Shown here one piece after another: positions 46,623 to 56,445 of a stretch of DNA of 64,000 bases (position 1 is the first letter of the stretch; each line of letters starts with the position of its first letter). The stretch is from Zygnema cylindricum (taxonomy: Eukaryota > Streptophyta > Zygnematophyceae > Zygnematales > Zygnemataceae). Under the pieces are notes generated by a model. It searched no databases. It worked only from the letters and a program-made list of their open reading frames with translations, and was not told the origin of the DNA. The stretch covers positions 202,325-266,324 of the forward strand of contig JBBHKE010001534.1 in the NCBI GenBank assembly GCA_037447655.1, given 5' to 3'. The translations under genes and the position numbers were made by a program.

Positions 46623-48398
46623 TATATGGAGTGATCTGAACTAATCTGATATACCCCAAACCGGTTAGAAATTCGTCCAGTTTTATATTCCATTGTCGCG
46701 GGGTTTGCTTAAGCCCATTGAGTGATTTTATCAATTTGCAAACCTAACTTTCTTCCCCACTTTCCACGAATCATTTCAGTTGCCTCATGTAAATTTCTTC
46801 TTCCAACTCTGCGTGCAAAAAATTCGTTTTAATATCCATCTGGTGTATTTCCATATCCTCTGCTGCGTCTAAACTTAAAAGGATTCTAACAGAAGGAAAT
46901 CTGACTACAAGTGCAAAGGTTTCTTCGTAGTCTATCCTCTCTTTTTGAGTATACCCCTTTGGAACTAACCTAGATTTGTACCTTTCAATGGTATTATCCG
47001 GGTTTAATTTAAATTTAAAATCCCACTTACATCCGATCGGTTTTTGGTCTGGTGGACAATCTACCAACTCCCATGTATTGGCTTCCATGAGGGAGGCCAT
47101 TTCTTCATTTAGAACAGTGATCCACCGGTTACTTTCTGGGGTGTTTATGGCCTCCAAGTATGTCTGAGGTTCATGTGGGTGAGACATCTTTATGAGTTGG
47201 TTATTTACTTGTCTTTCTTGAAGTCGTTTACTACTTGTTCTTCCCCATTCAAAATCGGACGTCGGTATGGAAGGCATCCTTGGGTTTCGTTTAGGAAGAT
47301 TTTCAGCTTCCCTATCTTCCAATTCCGGTGTCTCATCAAGTTCCCCATCGGTTTCCACTTCGTATTGTGGAGTTGCCTCGGATGTTGTCCTTTCCTCCCT
47401 CTCCTTTAGTAGATCTACAGATTTTTATTTTTCTCCATCCTCCTTCTCTTCAAAGTCAAAGTCAGAAAACTGATCCGTTTCAAATCTGATTTTGACTTCC
47501 TTATTAAATTTGAATGGATCAATGGACCTCTCTTCAGTCATCACCACTATGTGTTTTACTAGAATTATATCTCTCTTTTTCAAGTCATACACCTGGTATC
47601 CTTTTGTGCTCTCATCATATCCTACAAGATATCTTAGTTTCCCTCTTCCCTCTAACTTCCATTTAGTCTTATCGGAATCCAAACTGTAGACTTGACTTCC
47701 AAACATTTTTAAACTAGACAAATCAGGCTTTCTTCCTATCCACCTCTCATACGAAGTTTCCTCCTTATTTGCTGAATTAAGGACTATATTTTTTATGAAA
47801 TTAGCAAAGTTTTATAGACTCAGCCCAAAATTGCAACCCTCTCCTCTTATCAGTTAACATACTTCTGGACATATCTCCTAAAGATCTATTCACTCTTTTT
47901 GCTACTCCATTTTGTTCGGGATTATAAGGAACAGTTTTCTCATGATGAATTCTTTCTTCTTTAAGGTATTCTTCAAATTCCCTTGAGGTGTATTCTTTCC
48001 CATTATCACTTCTTATCTCTTTTATTGAGGTTTCATGTAGTTTTTCACTCCATACTTTAAACTCTTTGAAACATCTTAATACCTCTAACTTATTTCTGAG
48101 AAAGTATACCTTCTTGTGTCTAGACCAATCATTTGTGATAGTTAACATCCATCTCTTCCCCCATGTGAAGCATACCTAGCTGGTCCCCAAACATCAGTGT
48201 GAATTAGATCTAATACTTTCTCTCTCCTAAATCAGGTTGCCTTTAGAAATGTAAGTTTATGAATCTTCCCTTGGGCACATCCACTACAATTATCAAAGGA
48301 CTCATCATCCTCAAAAGTAATACCTTCCACTATTCGCTTTTTCTTCATTTTCTTTAATCTATCTAGATGCACATGCCCCAGCCTTTTGTGCCAAAGCA
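46623..48398 (-). pseudogene. integrase-RT of element 2
   Basis: Integrase 48148-47801 (TITNDWSRHKKVYFLRNK, SDNGKEYTSREF, PEQNGVAKRVNRSL), C-terminal domain 47721-47425, linker, and RT N-terminal half 47358-46771 (WELVDCPPDQKPIGCKW, YKSRLVPKGYTQKE, VHQMDIKT-type block). Truncated near the DHSIY block at about 46630, before YVDD. Scattered stops. Confidence 0.8.
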
Positions 48399-49463
48399 TC
48401 ACCTCACTTGCACACGAGCAGAGAAAACTCTTTTCATTGCAAAGAAAATTCTGAACATCCTTTGATTGCCCTTCTCAGCTATGAAATAAACCTCATTATC
48501 AAAGCTTGATGTGAAGATTCCTTTCTTAGTTCCTGTTTCAAACTCCTTTTCATCTAGAACAGTTGTTAAGACTAGGTTCTTGCTAAGCTGTCGAATGTAA
48601 AGAACGTTTGAGAGTGTTATAATTGAGGCTTTTACATCAACTAAAACCTTCAAGTCAACAGTTCTAACAAGACTTATGGTTTCTACTCTACCATCTCCGT
48701 ACTCTATTTTAACTGTTGGGATCTTTCTCAGTTTAGTGAACCACCTCTTATCTTTGCACATATTCATTGAGGCCCTTGAATTTGTGATCCCCTCATCCTC
48801 GGGTGAATCTCTCTTACCTCCGAAAGCACACTTTTGTCTCCGTGGAATGTCGACATGCTTTTCAGTGGTTTTTGGATTAAGAAGAAGCTCCTCAAGCTTC
48901 GCTTCCTGTTCGGTTTCGTCGTCCTCTTCCTCATCATGAACTTGAGTCAGGAAAGCCTTTTTCTTTCCTCCATCCTTTGAGGTTCTTTGTCCATCTTTCA
49001 GTCGAAGATTTGCAAGTTTGATACAATCTGCCATATAGTGTCCCGGTTTCTTGTAGAAGTGGCATAATCCTCCTCGAGAAGTTCCTCTCCCCTGTCTATC
49101 AAATCTGCCACCTCCTTGTCCTCTTTCACCAAAGTTTCGATAGGGATCTTTCCCTCTCTCCTCATCACACTTCCGCCAATCAGCTCTTGCAGACAATGCT
49201 TGAACACTTGGACTCCCTCTCCTAAGCTCTATGGTGCTTTCTTTCACTAAAATCATTCCCACTGTGTCATCCTAATTCCAATTGATATCTCCTATGTCCT
49301 GTAATCGGTTAATGATATTCTCATACTCTTCAGGTGGTTTCATCATTAATGTATTCACTCTTTGTCTCTCAGACCATGAGTTACCTGCACTCTCTAGCTC
49401 TCCAAACAATGCTCCTAAATCATTGCAATAATTATTCATGCTTCCTCCTTTATAAGTATAAGT
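48399..49463 (-). pseudogene. gag C-terminus and protease of element 2
   Basis: Gag resumes at 49463 with YKGGSMNNYCNDLGALF after the element-3 insertion. The zinc knuckle is CHFYKKPGHYMADC (second Cys lost) and the protease active site is NSRAS instead of DSGAS, so this copy is catalytically dead. The 287-codon frame at 49262-48399 is otherwise open. Confidence 0.8.
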
Positions 49464-50509
49464 TGAAACTCTGAGACCTCCATAAGTCCTCAGAGTGGAC
49501 AGCTTCTAAGAAGCCTCTAGGATAATCCTGACCCCTTTGTGTTTAAGCAAAAATAACTGCCACCCTGGCAGACAAAAACTCTGATCACCTTCACCCCTGT
49601 GAAGGCAAGACTCCCCTGAGTCGATAGCAAAAAGAATCTCTGAATTTGCTCCCCTGAGCAGTAAGTTATGGAGGGTCAAAGTTGACCTTTTGTACAGAAG
49701 CTCTCTGGGAGAAGGGTCCTATCTTCTAATTTTTCTAAGTCCTATCTCTCTCACAGACTCTATCTACTGATGTACGGAACCAATCATATTACTGTTCCGT
49801 ACGCAAAAGTACAACTGCCGGTGTACTTTATGTACGGACACTGTACGATATGGCCTAAATGTCCACACGTGGAATATCCGGATTCACTCCTTTAATCCTC
49901 GGAGATGCCGCGCTCCAATGTTACATCGCCACGTGTCATTCGACTTGGCGATGCCCACAAACCGCCGAATTCTCCATCCGCGATCTCGACGCTAATTCCC
50001 GCCGTCCGATTAAACTCCCATTTGATCGTAGCCGTAATAAATACATGCGCGGTATTTGTTTCGCTTACGAAATCAATGCGCGGTATTGATTTCTTATCCG
50101 TACCGCAATTTGTACTTTTACACTACCATATCTATGTATCCCGTTAACAGTTATAGTTAAATGACTTATCCTACGTGTACATGTTTAAATCATTATCGTA
50201 CTATATACTATGTAACACTACTTCTAGACTTAACGGCTAAGGTAACCGGCTATCTACTCTTTGACGGCCAGCAGGTACCAGGATCAAATCCTGTCGCCGG
50301 CACATATCTTTTAGTAATTAATCCCTAGACTAATATAAATTTCCCGTAAACCTGAGGATAGCATAGGTAGCCATGGCTCTAGCTTCCTCTCCAATTTCTC
50401 AGTGACTGCGACAAGTTTGAGAGTTGGAGAGAGAAGTTAGAGGTAGACTGCCTCGGCTTCTTTATTTCTATTCAGACCTAGAAAATACTTAAAACCACTA
50501 ATTTCTACA
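49464..50509 (-). mobile_element. 3' LTR of element 3
   Basis: 1046 bp, TGTAGAAATTAG ... CAGAGTTTCA on the minus strand. By eye it differs from the 5' LTR at about two dozen positions plus one indel (roughly 2-3%). TAAGT at 49459-49463 and TATGT at 55909-55913 are the target duplication with one mismatch. Confidence 0.9.
50225..50312 (+). other. tRNA-like pol III module, antisense in LTR (element 3, 3' LTR)
   Basis: CTTAACGGCTAAGG A-box block, GGATCAAATCC B-box at 50281-50291, TTTT at 50309-50312. From this LTR the reading direction is into the element, antisense to RNase H. Confidence 0.5.
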
Positions 50510-50524
50510 CTCCCCTTATTTTCT
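50510..50524 (-). other. polypurine tract of element 3
   Basis: AGAAAATAAGGGGAG directly before the 3' LTR; the gag-pol stop codon overlaps its 5' edge. Confidence 0.75.
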
Positions 50525-53500
50525 ATTCAATCTTTAATTTCAGACCACACTTCTCTCTGCAGAAAATTAGCTTAGGGGAAGGCACAAGTTTGGTCATCAT
50601 ATCTGCTACCATCTCACTATCTGGTCGGTACTCTAAACTGATTATTTTATTTTCTACTTTCTCTCTAACAAAGTTGAGTCTAATGTCCATGTGTTTAGCT
50701 TTAAAATGATGTTTAGGATTGGCAGAAATAGCGATTGCTGCTTGATTATCACAAAATATTTTCTGCACACCACTCTTAAGATGACCAAGTTCACCAAGTA
50801 AAGACTTGACCCACATCAATTCTTTTACAGCAGAGCAAAAGGCCATATACTCAGCCTCCATGGTGGACTGAGCAATAACCTTTTGTTGTTTGCTACTCCA
50901 ACAGCAAGCCCCATCACCCACATATAATACATATCCAGAAGTGCATCTCCTCATCGGAGCATCACCATAACTAGCATCACTCCAAGTAGTGATGTCAGTA
51001 TTCTCCCCACCCAAATGCAACCATAGATCCCTAGTTCCTATCAAGTATCTAAGGACTCTCTTAGCTGCCTCCCAATCCTTCTTAGTGGGAGCATTTAGAC
51101 TTCTACTCAGCACTCCTACAGCTGCAGCTAAATCCGGCCGGGTACAATTCATAAAATAGATTAGACTTCCCACTACTTGCCTGTAAGGAATAGTCTGCAT
51201 GAACTTCTGTTCTTCAGGAGATAATTCCTCGTCAAAGACTATGACTCCTTCTTCCTCACTCCCCTCACTTCCTTTCTTCAATTCCATTGGAGTTGTACAA
51301 CTATTAGCTTTATCCATTTGAAATTTTTCAAGCATGTTCCCTATTGTTTCCTTTTGAGTCAATCTTATAATTTTTCTTTTTCGGTCTCTCTCTACTTGAA
51401 TTCCCAAAATATATTTTGCTTCCCCCATATCCTTCATTTCAAATCTCCCCTTAAGATCGGTTTTCAGTTTATTAATTTTTTCCATTGATTTACTTAAAAC
51501 AAGCAAATCATCAACATAAATTGCAATAAATATAAAACCTTCCTCATCTTCGAAAACATAGATTGAGTGATCTGAGCTGATCCGGATATATCCCAGACCG
51601 GTAAGAAACTCATCAAGCTTCTTATTCCACTGTCGAGGCGCCTGTTTCAAACCATAAAGAGATTTAATCAGCCGGCATACCTTACTCTCCTCTCCTTCTT
51701 CCACAAACCCTTCGGGTTGTCGCATGAATATCTCCTCTTCCAATTCTCTTTGCAAAAAGGCTGTTTTGATGTCCATCTGGTGCACTTCCATGTCTTCTGC
51801 TGCTGCCAGGATGAGAAGTATGCGGACGGTGGGAAATCTGACCACCGGGGCAAAGGTTTCCTCGTAGTCAATTCCCTCCTTTTGTGTAAATCCCTTTGCC
51901 ACTAGTCGGGCCTTGTAGCGCTCGATTGTGTTATCTGGGTTCAGTTTTAATTTGAAAACCCACTTACAAGCGATTGGTTTTCTGTTAGGTGGACAGTCCA
52001 CCAGTTCCCAAGTATCGGCTGCCATGATTGAAGCCATCTCCTCATTGATGGCTGTCTTCCACCGGTTTCTTTCAGGACAAGTCATCGCCTCTCCATAAGT
52101 TTGAGGTTCATCTTGATGAGATAGTTTAGTTACCTTGTTATTAACCTGTTTTTCTTGCAGTCTTTTGCTACTTCTCCTCCCCCCTTCAAAATCTGAGGCC
52201 GGAATAGATGGTTCTCGTGGATTCTTTCGAACAAACTCGGCTTCTCCCCTATCCCTTGATTCCGAATCAATTTCCATCACGTCTTCCGCTTCCGGTAGAG
52301 TTGTCACTGGAGTTTCCACAGCCGAGTCCTTTTCGGTCTGATTTGTACCTGCAAGAATGTCATCTTCTCTAAAACCTAGATAGTTAGGAAGCTCAAAGTC
52401 ATCGGAATTTTCTAACTCAAATCTGATTTTTACTGGCTTCGTATATTTGAAGGGATCCACAGATTTTCCTTCATCCATAACTACTAGATGCTTTACTAAG
52501 ATTATATCTTCCCTTTTTAGATCATAAACTCTATATCCTTTAACATCCTCATCATATCGTAATAAGTATCCCGGTTTTCCTTTAGGATCTAGCTTCCAAT
52601 TGGACCAATCAGTATCTAGACTGAATACTTGACTGCCGAAAACCTTTAAGTGAGATATGTCTGGTTTCCGGCCTGTCCATCTCTCATAAGGTGTTTGATC
52701 TTTTATAGCTGAAGTAAGAACTCTATTCTTGAGGTAATTAGCATAGTTCATTGCTTCTGCCCAAAACGTTTTTCCTATCTTTTTATCCGACAACATACTT
52801 CTAGCACTATCACTTAGTGTTCTATTTAACCTTTCAGCTACCCCATTCTGTTCAGGATTTTTTGGAACTGTCTTTTGGTGTTGGACCCCATCTTCCCTCA
52901 GAAAATCCTCAAACTGGTTAGAAGTATACTCTCCACCATTGTCACTCCTTACTCTCTTGATTGGAGTTTCATGGAGTTTTTCGCTCCATGCTTTATATTG
53001 TCTAAAACAATCCTCAGCTTCTGACTTGTTTTTCAAAAAATACACCCGGGAATACCGAGACCAATCATCAGTTATAGTCATCATAAATCTCTTTCCCCCC
53101 GGTGAGGGCACTCTAGCCGGTCCCCAAATATCTGTGTGTACTAGATCTAGAAGTTTTTCTCCCTTGTAGGTGGCTGTTTTAGGAAAGGGTAATCTGTGTG
53201 CTTTACCTTGAGCACACCCACTACAATCACTTATATCATCACTCTCACTGAACTGAATCCCTTCCACCACTCCCATCTTTTTCATCTCTCTTAACTTATC
53301 TAGATTCACATGCCCAAGCCTCGTATGCCACATCATAATATCATGAACACCAGTATAATAAAGTTTTTTCGTTTCATTACTTAAGATCAGCCTAAACATC
53401 CCATGGCTACCTTTCTCAGCAATGAAATAGACATCCTCCTCAAAACTAGCAGTAAAGACTCCTTCCCTAGTGCTAGTGAAAAAACCCTTATCATCTAATA

Positions 53501-54881
53501 TAGATGTAGAAATAAGGTTTTTGTTTAGCTCCGGAATAAACAATACATCGGAGAATGTTAATATGGATGCCTTTCCTTCTACTAACACTTTCAGATCTAC
53601 CGATCCTAGAAGAGTAGTGGTGACTATCCTCCCATCCCCGTACTCTATCTCTACGGTGGGAATCTTTCTTATCTTAGTGAACAGGTGCCTATCCTTACAC
53701 ATGTGCATGGAGGCACCTGAATCTATAATCCAGCCTGCTTCACCTTTCAATCCACCGTAAGCACATTTCTGCCTTCGTGGAATTTCAACCTCATTTTTCG
53801 CCTCCAACTCCTCATCCAAAAGGAGCTCATCGTCCTCATCCTCGGATTCCGCCTCTAGTACCTGTGTGACAAGGGCCTTTTTCTTTCCTCTCGGGGTACA
53901 ACCGGTCTGCCCCTCCTTTAACCGAAGCTTGGTTAGCTTAGTGCACTCTGCCATATAGTGCCCCGGTTTCTTACAAAAATGACATAAACCTTTGGGAGCC
54001 CTTGGTTCGAACTCGTCGGTCTGTTTTTTCTGCTCCCTACCCCCATAGTTTCCGACTGGTTTGCGGGAATCCTTGTTCCTCCAATCGGTCGCTGTTGCCA
54101 AGGCTTGGCCACTCTTTCCTCCCCTTCGGATCTCAATCGTATTCTCTCGAACGAGAATCATCCCTACCACTGAGTTCCATATCCACCTTGAGTCCAGCAA
54201 GTCCTGCACACGGTTGACTATGTTCTCGAACTCATCATGTAACTTCATCAGTAAACAGTTAACCTTTTCTTTTTCACTAAAAACTTTTCCCGCACTCTCT
54301 AGCTCCATGAAGAGTGTAGCAAGCTCATTGCAAAAATCCAACATATTTCCCCCTTTGTATACATACTCCTTAACTTTCTGATCAGCCAACTGTTGTTGCT
54401 GAATCATACCACTTCGGTACATCTCTATGAGAGTCATCCAAAGATCGGATGCCCTCTCTACTTGCAAATGAGGACATGCAAGTTTTTGAGTGAGATGGCG
54501 TAGAATGAAGTGCTTTGCCGCCATATTGTTGAAGTCCCAGGTTTCAGTATCATTCTCCTCGTTCCTCGGAATAGGTGACATGAATGCTAAACCAATTGCT
54601 ATTGGTGTGATCGCCTCCTTCTCCTTTCTTTTGTCCACCACCTCTCCTTCCTTTGTTTCCTCCGTTGAAGGTGAATCCTCTTTTTTGGTGAATCTGCTTC
54701 CTTTAAACCCTGGAGGAATTCCAAGACTTGATGGACGCCCCAATCCTCCACTCACTATCCCCCAAAACCTTTTTTCGCATAGAGCTCCTATCATCATACT
54801 TTCCCAGTATATGAAGCCAGTTCCATTAAAGATTGGTACCCTAGAGGGTGGGCCCATAACTTGAAACTCTGAGACCTCCAT
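50523..54881 (-). CDS. Ty1/copia Gag-Pol polyprotein, intact (element 3)
   Basis: One uninterrupted frame of 1452 codons. In order: gag with MGPPSRVPIFNGTGFIYWE and a UBN2-type core (about 115-290), zinc knuckle CHFCKKPGHYMAEC (~298-311), retropepsin IIDSGASMHMC (~383), GAG-pre-integrase HTRLGHVNLD with CSGCAQGK (~517-560), integrase core with HTD, SDNGGEY and PEQNGVAE (D,D,E near 583, 648, 684), RT (~950-1200) with IYVDDLLVL near 1120, and RNase H (~1300-1430) with DASYGD, MEAEYM and DNQAAI. All catalytic motifs look intact. The first ATG (54881) lies inside the 5' LTR and the frame runs through the primer site. Gag and Pol share one frame, so Gag excess must be regulated otherwise (splicing or processing). 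No env-like frame. Confidence 0.95.
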   Translation of the reverse strand: MEVSEFQVMGPPSRVPIFNGTGFIYWESMMIGALCEKRFWGIVSGGLGRPSSLGIPPGFKGSRFTKKEDSPSTEETKEGEVVDKRKEKEAITPIAIGLAFMSPIPRNEENDTETWDFNNMAAKHFILRHLTQKLACPHLQVERASDLWMTLIEMYRSGMIQQQQLADQKVKEYVYKGGNMLDFCNELATLFMELESAGKVFSEKEKVNCLLMKLHDEFENIVNRVQDLLDSRWIWNSVVGMILVRENTIEIRRGGKSGQALATATDWRNKDSRKPVGNYGGREQKKQTDEFEPRAPKGLCHFCKKPGHYMAECTKLTKLRLKEGQTGCTPRGKKKALVTQVLEAESEDEDDELLLDEELEAKNEVEIPRRQKCAYGGLKGEAGWIIDSGASMHMCKDRHLFTKIRKIPTVEIEYGDGRIVTTTLLGSVDLKVLVEGKASILTFSDVLFIPELNKNLISTSILDDKGFFTSTREGVFTASFEEDVYFIAEKGSHGMFRLILSNETKKLYYTGVHDIMMWHTRLGHVNLDKLREMKKMGVVEGIQFSESDDISDCSGCAQGKAHRLPFPKTATYKGEKLLDLVHTDIWGPARVPSPGGKRFMMTITDDWSRYSRVYFLKNKSEAEDCFRQYKAWSEKLHETPIKRVRSDNGGEYTSNQFEDFLREDGVQHQKTVPKNPEQNGVAERLNRTLSDSARSMLSDKKIGKTFWAEAMNYANYLKNRVLTSAIKDQTPYERWTGRKPDISHLKVFGSQVFSLDTDWSNWKLDPKGKPGYLLRYDEDVKGYRVYDLKREDIILVKHLVVMDEGKSVDPFKYTKPVKIRFELENSDDFELPNYLGFREDDILAGTNQTEKDSAVETPVTTLPEAEDVMEIDSESRDRGEAEFVRKNPREPSIPASDFEGGRRSSKRLQEKQVNNKVTKLSHQDEPQTYGEAMTCPERNRWKTAINEEMASIMAADTWELVDCPPNRKPIACKWVFKLKLNPDNTIERYKARLVAKGFTQKEGIDYEETFAPVVRFPTVRILLILAAAEDMEVHQMDIKTAFLQRELEEEIFMRQPEGFVEEGEESKVCRLIKSLYGLKQAPRQWNKKLDEFLTGLGYIRISSDHSIYVFEDEEGFIFIAIYVDDLLVLSKSMEKINKLKTDLKGRFEMKDMGEAKYILGIQVERDRKRKIIRLTQKETIGNMLEKFQMDKANSCTTPMELKKGSEGSEEEGVIVFDEELSPEEQKFMQTIPYRQVVGSLIYFMNCTRPDLAAAVGVLSRSLNAPTKKDWEAAKRVLRYLIGTRDLWLHLGGENTDITTWSDASYGDAPMRRCTSGYVLYVGDGACCWSSKQQKVIAQSTMEAEYMAFCSAVKELMWVKSLLGELGHLKSGVQKIFCDNQAAIAISANPKHHFKAKHMDIRLNFVREKVENKIISLEYRPDSEMVADMMTKLVPSPKLIFCREKCGLKLKIE
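54847..54861 (-). other. primer-binding site of element 3
   Basis: AGTTATGGGCCCACC directly inside the LTR. Fourteen bases are complementary to the anticodon arm of plant-type tRNA-iMet; its ATG pairs with the CAU anticodon and is in frame with gag. Confidence 0.75.
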
Positions 54882-55020
54882 AAGTCCTCAGAGTGGACAG
54901 CTTCTAAGAAGCCTCTAGGATAATCCTGACCCCTTTGTGTTTAAGCAAAAATAACTGCCACCCTGGCAGACAAAAACTCTGACCACCTTCACCCCTGTGA
55001 AGGCAAGACTCCTCTGAGTC
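54866..55020 (-). promoter_or_regulatory. leader hairpin chain in R/U5
   Basis: Four inverted repeats: 55007-55020 (GACTC...GAGTC), 54986-55003 (CCTTCAC...GTGAAGG), 54955-54969 (CTGCCA...TGGCAG), and 54866-54894 (ACTCTGAG...CTCAGAGT, loop with ATGGAG on the element strand). Family G has CCTCA/TGAGG and ATTCTGTGG/CCACAGAAT at the corresponding places: different sequence, same pairing. Confidence 0.6.
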
Positions 55021-55194
55021 GATAGCAAAAAGAATCTCTGAATTTGCTCCCCTGAGCGGTAAGTTATGGAGGGTCAAAGTTGACCTTTTGTACAGAAGCT
55101 CTCTGGGAGAGAGGGTCCTATCTTCTAATTTTTCTAAGTCCTATCTCTCTCACAGACTCTATCTATTGATGTACGGAACCAATCAGATTACTGT

Positions 55195-55237
55195 TCCGTA
55201 CGCAAAAGTACAACTGCCGGTGTACTTTATGTACGGA
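55195..55237. promoter_or_regulatory. GTAC-rich inverted repeat (element 3)
   Basis: Arms TCCGTACGCAAAAGTACA and TGTACTTTATGTACGGA around 8 bp. Same position and arm core as in all related LTRs. Confidence 0.6.
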
Positions 55238-55624
55238 CACTGTAAGATATGGCCTAAATGTCCACACGTGGAATATTCGGATTCGCTCCTTTAATCCTCG
55301 GAGATGCCGCGCTCCAATGTTACATCGCCACGTGTTATCCGATGTGGCGATGCCCACAAACCGCCGAATTCTCCATCCGCGATCTCGGCGCTAATTCCGG
55401 CCGTCCGATTTAACTCGCATTTGATCGTAGCCCTAATAATTACATGGGCGGTATTTGTTTCGCTTACGAAATCAATGCGCGGTATTGATTTCTTATCCGT
55501 ACCGCGATTCGTACTTTTACACTACCATATCTATGTATCCCGTTAACAGTTATAGTTAAATGACTTATCCTACATGTACATGTTTAAATCATTATCGTAC
55601 TATATACTATGTAACACTACTTCT

Positions 55625-55711
55625 AGACTTAACGGCTAAGGTTACCGGCTATCTACTCTTTGACGGCCAGCAGGTACCAGGATCAAATCCTGTCGCCGGC
55701 ACATATCTTTT
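55625..55711 (+). other. tRNA-like pol III module, antisense in LTR (element 3, 5' LTR)
   Basis: Same block as at 50225-50312: B-box GGATCAAATCC at 55680-55690, TTTT at 55708-55711. From the 5' LTR it points outward, away from the element. Confidence 0.5.
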
Positions 55712-55908
55712 AGTAATTAATCCCTAGACTAATATAAATTTCCCGTAAACCTGAGGATAGCCTAGGTAGCCATGGCTCTAGCTTCCTCTCCAATTTCTCA
55801 GTGACTGCGACAAGTTTGAGAGTTGGAGAGAGAAGTTAGAGGTAGACTGCCTCGGCTTCTTTATTTCTATTCAGACCTAGAAAATACTTAAAACCACTAA
55901 TTTCTACA

Positions 55909-56445
55909 TATGTTGCGATCTTATTTTTTGCCACGTGTTACTGGTGCAATGATCCACTCTTATATTTGTTAACTAGTGATATCCAAATCTGAGATGAAGA
56001 TTTGACATGCATAAGGGGAATGGCAATGCCCTTTGCTGCACTTTTAAGAATTTAGAGCTTAGCAACCTTGTCTTTGTAGTTCCACTTTTCATACTTTGAT
56101 CTGTTGATCTGAACCCTTGTCAACGTTGCTGGTGGTGTTGCTGCCGGTATCGCCTTCGACAATGGTGTCACTTGAGTTTCAACTCCTCCATTTTCTCCTT
56201 CTATGACAATCTCCTCCCCTTCCTCATCTTCATCCTCGGTGATGGTGGAAGTTGTTCTGGTTGTTGTAGTGACGGGGGTACCAGAAAAATGTGTCTCTCC
56301 GAACCCAGGTGGAGGTGGGCATCGGATTTGTCCAGACACTATGCCCCATAGATGCTTCTCAAATAGTTCTCCCTCCATCATCATTTCCCAATACAGAAAG
56401 TCTGATCCATCAAATATGGGCAACCTAGAGGGTGGGCCCATAATC
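55909..56445 (-). pseudogene. gag N-terminus of element 2
   Basis: From 56441: MGPPSRLPIFDGSDFLYWEM, KHLWGIVSGQ, a threonine/acid-rich linker, KYEKWNYKDKVAKL then a stop, and AIPLMHVKSSSQIW to the element-3 insertion at 55908. It continues in frame at 49463 once element 3 and one target copy are disregarded. The PBS is at 56431-56445 (ATTATGGGCCCACC). Confidence 0.85.

Larger units (their letters stand above)
54862..55908 (-). mobile_element. 5' LTR of element 3
   Basis: 1047 bp. In element sense, outer to inner: antisense tRNA-like module, CACGTG (55266-55271 region), GTAC dyad (55195-55237), CCTCTCTCCCAGAGAG block (~55105-55120), four hairpins, terminal CA. Confidence 0.9.

Noticed and set aside
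50510-50600. An env-like gene downstream of pol (retrovirus-like element)
   Set aside because: The gag-pol stop overlaps the polypurine tract, leaving no room for another gene.
50523-54881. Open frames on the plus strand opposite the element-3 polyprotein
   Set aside because: They are short, lack similarity and mirror the codon structure of the intact minus-strand gene.
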